In this document: piece by piece, positions 53,767 to 61,331 of the stretch
How the letters are laid out: each line of letters begins with the position of its first letter
Numbering within the stretch: position 1 is the first letter of the stretch
NCBI GenBank assembly: GCA_020721005.1
Contig: DYNP01000014.1
Coordinates: forward strand, 1 to 64,000
DNA length: 64,000 nucleotides
From: Thiomargarita sp.
GTDB taxonomy: Bacteria > Pseudomonadota > Gammaproteobacteria > Beggiatoales > Beggiatoaceae
Direction: 5' to 3'
The notes under the pieces: model-generated
What the model saw: only the letters and a program-made list of their open reading frames with translations
Told to the model about the DNA's origin: nothing
Databases searched by the model: none
Program-made: the position numbers and the translations under genes

Positions 53767-54674
53767 AGTCAGATCAAGTGCTCATTTTAACAGAATCTGT
53801 GGATTGGCACACCCAGCAGTTGCAGAGGGCACTTTCAAATTTGGGTCGGTCTGTTCACTGTTGTTCCCTAAAGGAATGTTATTTCGACACTTTAGCCCCT
53901 TATGGTTTAAGGCTACCTGGTTTTGAAGAGCAACTTCCTTTGGGAGTGTTGGTCAGGGGTATTTCCAAGGGTACTTTTGAACAAGTCACTTTGCGATTGG
54001 GTATTTTGCATGCCTTGCAAGAATGGGGGGTGTTGGTGTATAATAGTGCCAATAGTATTGAGCGGACCGTGGACAAATCGATGACCACTTTTTTGCTCAA
54101 AAAAGCAGGGATTCCCACCCCAGATACTTGGGTCTCAGAGTCTTTCCCTCGCACTTGTCAGCAATTACAAATTTTAGCAAGCTTGGGGAATAAGGGGGTG
54201 CTTAAACCTCTATTCGGAGCCCAAGGTCGAGGTTTATTGTGTTTGGAGACTGGGAAGGATGAATTTGACAGGGAATACTATCAGGGCGTTTATTACTTGC
54301 AAAAATTTATTTCCACTTGGCAATCAGAGAGTTGTACTTATTGTGATTGGCGAATCTTGGTGGTGGGCAGGCAGGCTGTGGCAGCTATGTTGCGCCGTCA
54401 TGAGCATTGGGTAACCAATTGTGCTCAAGGGGCAAGTTGTGAACCGGTGAATTTGGAGCCTGCCTGTATGCAGTTGGCAGAGGCTGCTGCCCAATCGGTG
54501 GGAGTGGAGTATGGAGGAGTGGATATTGTGCGCGACCAAATTGGACAGTATTGGGTTGTTGAAGTGAATAGTATTCCAGCTTGGCGAGGATTGCAAAGTG
54601 TGTGTACAATTGATTTGGCTGCCTATATTGCACAGCACTTTGTCAATTGTTTAGGCAAAGTTAATTCTAGGTAA
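53763..54674 (+). CDS. RimK-like ATP-grasp ligase
   Basis: A 303-residue RimK-type ligase: DKSMTTFLLKKAGIPTPDTWV near 100-120, the ATP loop GNKGVLKPLFGAQGRGLLCL near 140-160, DWRILVVGRQAVAAMLRR near 195-212, and the metal motif YWVVEVNSIPAWRGLQ near 263-278. RimK relatives add glutamate or other amino acids to a carboxylate on a protein, peptide or cofactor. One known member, MptN, adds glutamate to tetrahydromethanopterin; whether this is such an enzyme is only a hypothesis from the ATP-grasp pairing. It is coupled to the gene before it and followed after 23 bp by a membrane protein gene. Confidence 0.82.
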   Translation: MKSDQVLILTESVDWHTQQLQRALSNLGRSVHCCSLKECYFDTLAPYGLRLPGFEEQLPLGVLVRGISKGTFEQVTLRLGILHALQEWGVLVYNSANSIERTVDKSMTTFLLKKAGIPTPDTWVSESFPRTCQQLQILASLGNKGVLKPLFGAQGRGLLCLETGKDEFDREYYQGVYYLQKFISTWQSESCTYCDWRILVVGRQAVAAMLRRHEHWVTNCAQGASCEPVNLEPACMQLAEAAAQSVGVEYGGVDIVRDQIGQYWVVEVNSIPAWRGLQSVCTIDLAAYIAQHFVNCLGKVNSR

Positions 54675-54697
54675 TAACTTGATTTGATAGGAAAAAT

Positions 54698-55360
54698 ATG
54701 AATTTTACAGCGCAATTGTTACCAGCAAGTTGGTTATGGGGGGCTCATGGGTTGTATGCAATTGTTGTGTTATGGGCAATTAAACAGGCGGCTTGGCAAC
54801 ATTTAAAGAATGCTCAAGACACCCATATTTTGTTGGGCGCTTGTTTGGCGATGACTCTGATTTGGCAACTGACTGCTGGAGTGACTGCCGGTTTAGAATT
54901 TCACTTGCTATTGGTGACCACGGTAACTTTGATGTTTGGTTGGCCATTTGCAGTATTATGCACTGGATTGGCCCAGTTGGGGCTGACTTTGTCTGGTTAT
55001 GCGGAATGGATGGGATTTTCGATCAACGCATTGTGCAATGCCATTATTCCCATTGGGGTCAGTTATCTGGTATATTGGCTGACATTTTACGGATTGCCCC
55101 GGCATTTTTTCATCTACATCTATGTCACAACCTTTGCTGGCTCTGCCCTGGCTATGTTGGCCAGTCGCTTGGTGGGAATGGGGTTGTTATTGATGGGAGA
55201 ATCCTATCAATTTGCTGACCTGGGGGATGAACCTTTATTTATTATCGTGATGCTGTTCCCAGAAGCATTTATCAATGGTTTGTTGATGACCCTACTGGTG
55301 GCTTATCGTCCCCAATGGGTCAGCAGTTTCAGTGATAAGTTATATCTACATGGAAAATAA
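54698..55360 (+). CDS. CbiM-like membrane protein (energy-coupling-factor type)
   Basis: A 220-residue protein with about six or seven membrane helices: WLWGAHGLYAIVVLWAI, LLGACLAMTLIWQLTAGVTAG, LLLVTTVTLMFGWPFAVLC, INALCNAIIPIGVSYLVYWL, TTFAGSALAMLASRLVGMG and FIIVMLFPEAFINGLLMTLLVAYRP. The FPEAFINGL ending and general layout resemble CbiM-type components that bind a metal or vitamin in ECF transporters, but the His-rich N-terminal metal loop of true CbiM/NikM is absent. No ATPase or CbiQ partner adjoins it. Co-orientation and the 23-bp gap suggest cotranscription with the two ATP-grasp genes. Confidence 0.65.
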   Translation: MNFTAQLLPASWLWGAHGLYAIVVLWAIKQAAWQHLKNAQDTHILLGACLAMTLIWQLTAGVTAGLEFHLLLVTTVTLMFGWPFAVLCTGLAQLGLTLSGYAEWMGFSINALCNAIIPIGVSYLVYWLTFYGLPRHFFIYIYVTTFAGSALAMLASRLVGMGLLLMGESYQFADLGDEPLFIIVMLFPEAFINGLLMTLLVAYRPQWVSSFSDKLYLHGK

Positions 55361-55443
55361 GGAAAAATTACAGCCCCCCATTCAAAAATAGGGGGAAGAT
55401 TAATGGGCATTTTTTATTTAGCGACTCATGAAGATCGGATGTT

Positions 55444-56970
55444 TTAGGTTTTGGGAACTTCGCTCAGAGCATCGGCGATAGTGGTGAGAAGGTTTTCTAT
55501 GGACACTGGTTTGGTTAAATAATGATCGCACCCTGCTTCCAAAGCAGCATTCTGATCAGCCAACAAATTTGAGGCAGAAAGTCCAATGATAGGCCGGGTA
55601 AACTGCTGGGCTCGCAATTGTTGAACTGCAGAATAACCATCCAATATTGGCATTTGCATGTCCATGAGAATTAAATCTGGATGATTGGCGAGGGCAATTT
55701 GTACGGCTTCTTCCCCGTTACTGGCATTCATGACGGTGTATCCTCCTTCTTTCAGGTAAATCTCTATCAGTTCATGAATGACTACATTGTCTTCGGCAAT
55801 GAGAATTCTGGCGATGGCATTGGGATAAGTGGTGGGACTTGATTGAACCAGGGGAGCCCTGATAAAGCCACTGAATACAGAGCCTTCTCCCAAATGAGAT
55901 TCTACTTTCAAATCTCCACCCATTAAATTGACCAAATGGTGACTGATGGTCAGTCCCAGCCCGACTCCAGGGTAAGCATGAGCGGCGCTGTCCCTGTGAA
56001 AAGGGGCGAAAATTTTTTGTTGGGAATCTGCTGAAATTCCCGGACCACTGTCGACCACTGTAAATTCCAAACGATCTTCTTCCCAACCCAACACCACTTG
56101 TACAAAACCTTGTTCTGTATACTTCATGGCGTTGGCTACCAAGTTGATAAGCACTTGGCGAAATCGCAATTCATCTATCAACAAACGATTGGGCAGATTG
56201 TATTGTAAATGGGTTTCAAACTGTAGATTTTTCTGTTGGGACTGTGGGTAAAACAAGGATTTAATATCGGTAATCAACTGTTTGAGATCGCAACTGCCCA
56301 GTTGTAAGGTCACTTGGCCGCTTTCCAACTGCGCTTGCTCTAACAGATTGTCGATCAAAGTCAATAAATGATTGGCATTATTTTTAACATTGTGTAAATA
56401 ATCAAGCTCTTCTGCAGAGTCTTGGGCAGATTGATCAAGGAGTTTGGTATAACCGACAATTGAGGTCAGTGGGGTGCGCAACTCATGAGATAAAGAGGCA
56501 ATGAAACGACTTTTTAGGACGCTGTTCTCTTCAAGTTGGCGGTTCTCTTCTGCCAACATTTGGCGAGTGGTCTCCAACTCCTGCAACAATTGACTTTGTC
56601 GATAACTGAGAAGACTGAGATCATTGACTTGTTGTTGAATTTTCTGCTGTTTTTCATATTCAATCGTAGCATCCATCAACAAGATCCAATGTCCTTCTTC
56701 AAAAGGGACCAAATGAACATGGGCATATCGTCCCCCTTCTAAACATAAAAATTGCAGGACTTGGGTGCGAGTCACAGGCAACAGTCCCTCTAAAAAACTG
56801 ATTTGTTCAGTTGCAGATTGGCCGGCAGTCAGTTCAGGAATTCCGTAGTGACGCGGATATCCACCCCAACCGACCAGTATTCCTTGATGATCAATATGTA
56901 GATAGGTGAGGATCATTTCGGACATCCAAACGGAATGAATGTACTTGGCAATTTTAATTGGAATAGTCAT
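55444..56970 (-). CDS. Hybrid histidine kinase with C-terminal receiver (508 aa)
   Basis: The N-terminal 95 residues form a small sensory (PAS-like) part, with a coiled coil at about 95-150. HisKA has FIASLSHELRTPLTSIVGY near 155-173; the HATPase domain carries NLVANAMKY, DSGPGIS and GVGLGLTI near 275-350; and the receiver at about 385-500 has LIAEDN, LILMDMQMPILDG and YLTKPV. No signal peptide or membrane segment is seen, so it is cytoplasmic. Without an Hpt domain, it needs a separate phosphotransfer or output protein. It runs convergent to the ATP-grasp/CbiM-like set and divergent from fabA. Confidence 0.87.
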   Translation of the reverse strand: MTIPIKIAKYIHSVWMSEMILTYLHIDHQGILVGWGGYPRHYGIPELTAGQSATEQISFLEGLLPVTRTQVLQFLCLEGGRYAHVHLVPFEEGHWILLMDATIEYEKQQKIQQQVNDLSLLSYRQSQLLQELETTRQMLAEENRQLEENSVLKSRFIASLSHELRTPLTSIVGYTKLLDQSAQDSAEELDYLHNVKNNANHLLTLIDNLLEQAQLESGQVTLQLGSCDLKQLITDIKSLFYPQSQQKNLQFETHLQYNLPNRLLIDELRFRQVLINLVANAMKYTEQGFVQVVLGWEEDRLEFTVVDSGPGISADSQQKIFAPFHRDSAAHAYPGVGLGLTISHHLVNLMGGDLKVESHLGEGSVFSGFIRAPLVQSSPTTYPNAIARILIAEDNVVIHELIEIYLKEGGYTVMNASNGEEAVQIALANHPDLILMDMQMPILDGYSAVQQLRAQQFTRPIIGLSASNLLADQNAALEAGCDHYLTKPVSIENLLTTIADALSEVPKT

Positions 56971-57379
56971 AATCTTCCTTTGTTAGATCATGTTGAGAAG
57001 GTTAAGGATGTGCAAATTTTAAACCAGATAACACTTGAAATAATATGGCATGGTAACAAAATACGATAAATGGAAGTTTTGAGCAAGATCAATACTAACT
57101 AACTCTTTTTTACAAATTAGTCAAGTGGGGAGGAATACTTTTAATGTAAAACTCTCTGGGTAAATTCAGTATACCTTTATCCCAGTGAAAATTAACGCAG
57201 AGCCCAACATGAGCTTAAAATAATTAATCGTTCAAATCAAGTGCAAAAAATGGCTGAACGCAGTGCTCCGATAAGAAACAACCTCACTTTGGTTGATTTC
57301 AAGCCTTGCTTGAGAATAAGAAGGCAACACTCAATACCGAACTGCAACTTAAGTTCGCTTTCAATATGAAGGTACTCAG
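56971..57379. other. fabA: Upstream region of fabA-fabB, no gene
   Basis: No repeat family, open frame or RNA was recognised. The spacer separates the divergent kinase and fabA genes and should hold both promoters. I could not identify a FabR or FadR site with confidence. Confidence 0.4.
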
Positions 57380-57904
57380 ATGACAAAACGCAATAGCTAT
57401 ACCTATGAAGAGCTACTTCAATGTGGACAAGGAAAAATGTTTGGTCCCGGAAATGCGCAATTACCCATGCCCCCCATGCTCATGTTTGATCGCATCGTGC
57501 AAATTACTGAAGATGGAGGAAGTACTGGAAAAGGCTATATTTTGGCAGAATTAGACATTCGTCCAGATCTTTGGTTTTTTGACTGTCACTTTCCAGGAGA
57601 CCCGGTCATGCCAGGCTGTTTGGGACTGGATGCCATGTGGCAACTGATAGGCTTCTTTTTAGGGTGGTTGGGAGGTCCCGGTCGGGGCCGTGCCTTGGGA
57701 GCTGGAGAAGTAAAATATACCGGACAAGTCACACCGGTTACCCAATTGGTTAGATATCGAATTGATATAAAAAGGATTATTATGCGAAAATTAGTAATGG
57801 GAATTGCAGATGCTACTATGGAAGCGGACGGTAAAGAGATCTATTTTGCCCAAGATTTACGAGTGGGCCTATTCATTTCCCCAAATGACAAACTGGGAGG
57901 ATAA
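57380..57904 (+). CDS. fabA: 3-hydroxydecanoyl-[ACP] dehydratase/isomerase
   Basis: A 174-residue hotdog-fold enzyme that dehydrates 3-hydroxydecanoyl-ACP and isomerises the product to cis-3-decenoyl-ACP, the branch point to unsaturated fatty acids. The catalytic His is in [14 protein letters not shown] (near 73) and Asp in [11 protein letters not shown] near 86. [11 protein letters not shown] at the N-terminus and [14 protein letters not shown] are typical, and the length equals that of E. coli FabA. It lies 3 bases before fabB, an operon arrangement seen in many proteobacteria that make unsaturated lipids anaerobically. Confidence 0.96.
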   Translation: MTKRNSYTYEELLQCGQGKMFGPGNAQLPMPPMLMFDRIVQITEDGGSTGKGYILAELDIRPDLWFFDCHFPGDPVMPGCLGLDAMWQLIGFFLGWLGGPGRGRALGAGEVKYTGQVTPVTQLVRYRIDIKRIIMRKLVMGIADATMEADGKEIYFAQDLRVGLFISPNDKLGG

Positions 57905-57907
57905 CAA

Positions 57908-59125
57908 TTGAAACGAGTCGTCGTCACTGGAATTGGCATTGTGTGCAACATTGGCCATGATCAACACCAAGTTCTTGAATCCCTTAAAAAAGGACGTTCA
58001 GGCATCGAATTCTCACCCGAATATGCAGAATTGGGATTCCGATCCCATCTGCATGGCATGGTACACGTGGATTTAGATGCCCTCATCGACAAAAAAATCA
58101 AACGCTTTATGGGCGATGCCGCTGCCTTCACCTATTTAGCGATGAAGGAAGCAATTGCCGATGCGCAACTTTCTGAACAACAAGTCTCCAATCCCAACAC
58201 CGGCTTAATTACCGGCTCTGGAGGTGCTTCCACTTCCAACCAAGTCTTGGCGGCTGATTTGCTGAGAACCAAAGGTCTTCGTAAAGTCGGTCCCTACATG
58301 GTGCCCCGAACCATGGGCAGCACCACCTCAGCCTGTCTAGCTACCCCCTTTAAAATCAAGGGCTTAAACTATTCCATAAGCTCAGCCTGTGCCACCAGTG
58401 CTCACTGTATTGGACACGCCTATGAGCAAATTCAAATGGGCAAACAAACCCTCATTTTTGCTGGAGGAGGTGAAGAAGTCCACTGGAGCATGACTGTATT
58501 ATTCGACGCCATGGGAGCACTTTCCTCCAAATACAATGACAGTCCCCACATTGCCTCCCGGCCCTACGATGTCAATCGTGACGGATTTATTATCGCAGGA
58601 GGAGGAGGCATGTTAGTTTTAGAAGAACTCTCCCACGCTCAAGCCCGCGGTGCCAAAATTTACGCAGAAATCGTCGGCTATGGCGCCACTTCAGACGGAT
58701 ACGATATGGTTCAACCCTCAGGAGAAGGTGCCGTGCGATGCATGCAACAAGCTCTCTCCACAATCTCGGAACCTGTCGATTACATCAATGCCCATGGGAC
58801 CAGCACTCCAGTTGGAGACAGTCGAGAACTCGAAGCCATCAAACAAGTTTTTCCAGACAACGCCCCTTCCATCAGCTCCACCAAATCTCTAACTGGACAT
58901 GCTCTGGGTGCTGCCGGAGTCAATGAAGCCATCTACAGCCTATTGATGATGCAACACAATTTCATCAGCGCCTCTGCCAACATCACTGAACTGGACCCTC
59001 AAGCAACAGGAATGCCTATTGTGCGGGAACGGAAAGACAACGTTAACCTAAACATTGTCATGTCCAACAGCTTTGGTTTTGGGGGCACCAATGCCAGTCT
59101 GATCTTCAAAAAATTTAAACCCTGA
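57908..59125 (+). CDS. fabB: 3-oxoacyl-[ACP] synthase I
   Basis: A 405-residue condensing enzyme that elongates cis-3-decenoyl-ACP and other acyl-ACPs. The nucleophilic Cys is in [15 protein letters not shown] (near 161), with catalytic His in [13 protein letters not shown] (near 298) and [14 protein letters not shown] (near 333). It starts with TTG at 57908, supported by GGAGGAT 5 bases upstream and by the perfect family N-terminus ([12 protein letters not shown]). The rare start codon may set the FabB:FabA ratio. Pairs with fabA. Confidence 0.95.
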   Translation: MKRVVVTGIGIVCNIGHDQHQVLESLKKGRSGIEFSPEYAELGFRSHLHGMVHVDLDALIDKKIKRFMGDAAAFTYLAMKEAIADAQLSEQQVSNPNTGLITGSGGASTSNQVLAADLLRTKGLRKVGPYMVPRTMGSTTSACLATPFKIKGLNYSISSACATSAHCIGHAYEQIQMGKQTLIFAGGGEEVHWSMTVLFDAMGALSSKYNDSPHIASRPYDVNRDGFIIAGGGGMLVLEELSHAQARGAKIYAEIVGYGATSDGYDMVQPSGEGAVRCMQQALSTISEPVDYINAHGTSTPVGDSRELEAIKQVFPDNAPSISSTKSLTGHALGAAGVNEAIYSLLMMQHNFISASANITELDPQATGMPIVRERKDNVNLNIVMSNSFGFGGTNASLIFKKFKP

Positions 59126-59171
59126 CATTTCCCAAACAAGCAATAACTGCCCCTAACTCCTACTTATTAAG

Positions 59172-59425
59172 GAAGGGAACAACAAAAATCCCCTCTTTCT
59201 TTACGAAGAGCGAAACAAAAATCCTCTCTTTCTTTACGAAGGGCGAAACAAAATTCCCCTCTTTCTTTACGAAGGGCGAAACAAAATTCTCCTCTTTCTT
59301 TAAGAAGAGCGAAACAAAATTCCCCTCTTTCTTTACGAGGAGCGAAACAAAATTCTCCTCTTTTTTTGCAAGGAGCGAAACAAAAATCCCCTCCTTTTTC
59401 AAGGAGGGGTAAGGGGTGGTTTAAC
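59172..59425. repeat. 33-bp tandem repeat array ending in a CCCCTCC hairpin
   Basis: The word GCGAAAC recurs at 59210, 59243, 59276, 59309, 59342 and 59375, exactly 33 bp apart, with a degenerate first unit near 59177. Each unit is CTCTTTCTTTACGAAG plus AGCGAAACAAAATTC. Because 33 is divisible by 3, the minus strand stays open as 11-residue KKEGNFVSLFV repeats, which I regard as an artefact. The array ends in the CCCCTCC / GGAGGGG hairpin seen at 38 kb. It occupies the gap between fabB and modB (59126-59458). Confidence 0.88.
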
Positions 59426-59458
59426 CCCAAACCATATCCTACAATAAGTAGTCTCAAC

Positions 59459-60154
59459 ATGCTTGAAATATTCGGCAATCCCATCGATCTTGCCCCCATC
59501 TGGCTAACTTTAGAAGTCGCCAGTTTAACCACCCTCATTCTCATATTGCTGGGCACCCCCTTGGCTTGGAAAATGGCCCACATGTCTTCCCACCACAAAA
59601 TCATCCTCGAAGCCTTAGTTGCCTTACCCTTAGTCCTACCCCCCACCGTATTGGGCTTCTACCTACTCATCATTCTCAATCCAACCGGTCCCCTCACCGA
59701 ATTTCTACGCTGGTTCGGATTCACCGGACAATTAACTTTCAGCAAGACTGGACTCATTATTGGCTCCGTATTCTACTCATTACCCTTTACCATTCAACCT
59801 CTTATGCATGCCTTTGAAGCCATTCCCCAGCGACTTCTGCAAGCCGCTGCCACTTTACGAGCCAGTCCCCTCGACTACTTCTTCACCCTGGTCATTCCCC
59901 TTTCAAGCAGAGGATTTCTCGTCGCCGCCACCCTAACCTTTGCCCACACAGTAGGCGAATTTGGAGTCGTGCTCATGGTTGGCGGCAACATTCCTGGAGA
60001 AACTCGCATGGTCTCCATTGACATCTTTGACCACGTAGAAGCCCTAGAATATGCCCAAGCCCACATTCTCTCCGCCATGATGCTCACCTTTTCCCTGCTG
60101 GTCTTAACACTGGTCTATGGAATTAATCGACGTTTTGGCGTCAAAATAGGCTAA
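59459..60154 (+). CDS. modB: Molybdate ABC transporter permease
   Basis: A 231-residue permease with five or six helices. WLTLEVASLTTLILILLGTPLAW at the N-terminus, PLVLPPTVLGFYLL near 57-70, and the EAA loop EAIPQRLLQAAATLRASPLDYFF near 120-142 (the ATPase contact) identify ModB. Three residues (VGEFG near 163) are typical of the family. The ATG at 59459 gives the normal length; the frame continues upstream only through the 33-bp repeat array. It is 4 bp before modC. The binding protein gene modA is not found on either side within the window. Confidence 0.93.
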   Translation: MLEIFGNPIDLAPIWLTLEVASLTTLILILLGTPLAWKMAHMSSHHKIILEALVALPLVLPPTVLGFYLLIILNPTGPLTEFLRWFGFTGQLTFSKTGLIIGSVFYSLPFTIQPLMHAFEAIPQRLLQAAATLRASPLDYFFTLVIPLSSRGFLVAATLTFAHTVGEFGVVLMVGGNIPGETRMVSIDIFDHVEALEYAQAHILSAMMLTFSLLVLTLVYGINRRFGVKIG

Positions 60155-60158
60155 CTCC

Positions 60159-61226
60159 ATGATGCGAGGCAACTTACAACTCTCTTTGGGCAATTTTACC
60201 CTTGACAGCGGCTATTTTGAACTGCCTCTATCTGGAATAACCGTATTATTTGGACGCTCTGGCAGTGGTAAAACCACATTATTACGCGCAATTAGCGGAT
60301 TGGATATCAACACCCGTGGCCAACTCAAAGTCAACGACGAAATTTGGCAACAGGGCCGCCACCACTTACCCCCACAAGCCCGCCACATTGGCTTTGTTTT
60401 TCAAGAAGCCGCCTTATTCCCTCATCTCACAGTCCGGCAAAACCTACTCTATGGACTCAAACGACTTCCCAAAACCTGCCCCGTTGTCATTGATTTCACA
60501 GACATTGTACAACGCACCAACCTCGGCGCTCACTTAGACCGCAATATCCACTTTCTATCCGGTGGCGAACGACAACGGGTAGCCATTGCCCGGGCTCTAC
60601 TCATGCATCCCAAACTATTATGTATGGATGAACCCCTTTCTGCGTTAGATTGGCGCGCTAAACATGAATTACTGACTCTACTCGAAGAATTGATCGCAGC
60701 CTATCACATTCCCACCCTGTATATCACCCATTCTCCCAAAGAGGTGGAGAGGCTCGCTGATCGCATCATATTTATGCGTGATGGACATATTGAGACCATT
60801 GAAACCCTACCACAAGCCTTGACCAGACCCGATTCTCCCCTCTTTGATGAACAAGGGGCAGTCTCTGTATTATTTGGGCATCCTCAACCATTTGACTTGG
60901 GACTGCAACCAGTGCGAATCGGAGAAGATACCCTCTGGTTATCCGACATTCTCTTAACTCATCTGCCTTCTGTCCGGATACGAATTTTGGCTCGGGATGT
61001 CAGTCTAGCTCGCTCTGATCCAAGAGACCTCAGTATTATCAATCACTTAAAAACCACAATTCTCGAACTCATTCCACAAGGAGACTATCGTTTACTGGTC
61101 AGACTGCAACTTAAAGATGGACAACACCTATTCTCTGAAATCACTCGACAATCCGCCGAACGTTTAAATCTACACCCCACTCAACCCATTTACGCCCTGA
61201 TAAAATCTGTGGCGGTCACCGCCTAA
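60159..61226 (+). CDS. modC: Molybdate ABC transporter ATP-binding protein
   Basis: A 355-residue ATPase with Walker A in LFGRSGSGKTTLL (near 31-43), Q-loop FVFQEAALFPHLTVRQN, signature LSGGERQRVAIARALL near 128-143, Walker B LLCMDEPLSALDW and the switch His in YITHSPKE near 191. Residues about 290-355 form a mop-type TOBE domain (IRILARDVSLARSDP, then the oxyanion-binding tail) that can sense molybdate and inhibit transport. It follows modB by 4 bp in an operon. Confidence 0.95.
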   Translation: MMRGNLQLSLGNFTLDSGYFELPLSGITVLFGRSGSGKTTLLRAISGLDINTRGQLKVNDEIWQQGRHHLPPQARHIGFVFQEAALFPHLTVRQNLLYGLKRLPKTCPVVIDFTDIVQRTNLGAHLDRNIHFLSGGERQRVAIARALLMHPKLLCMDEPLSALDWRAKHELLTLLEELIAAYHIPTLYITHSPKEVERLADRIIFMRDGHIETIETLPQALTRPDSPLFDEQGAVSVLFGHPQPFDLGLQPVRIGEDTLWLSDILLTHLPSVRIRILARDVSLARSDPRDLSIINHLKTTILELIPQGDYRLLVRLQLKDGQHLFSEITRQSAERLNLHPTQPIYALIKSVAVTA

Positions 61227-61331
61227 CCTCTGAATTCAATATTTCTCAAGTACTTGCAAATAAATACTGTTTGGAACGATAATTGCCGCAATAAAACTAT
61301 CATTTTATCTTACTTGCGGGAGTTATCCAGT

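Noticed and set aside
59160-59646. Minus-strand repeat frames of 80 and 159 codons
   Set aside because: They arise from a 33-bp tandem array whose period is a multiple of three, then run antisense into modB. No ribosome site or homology was seen.
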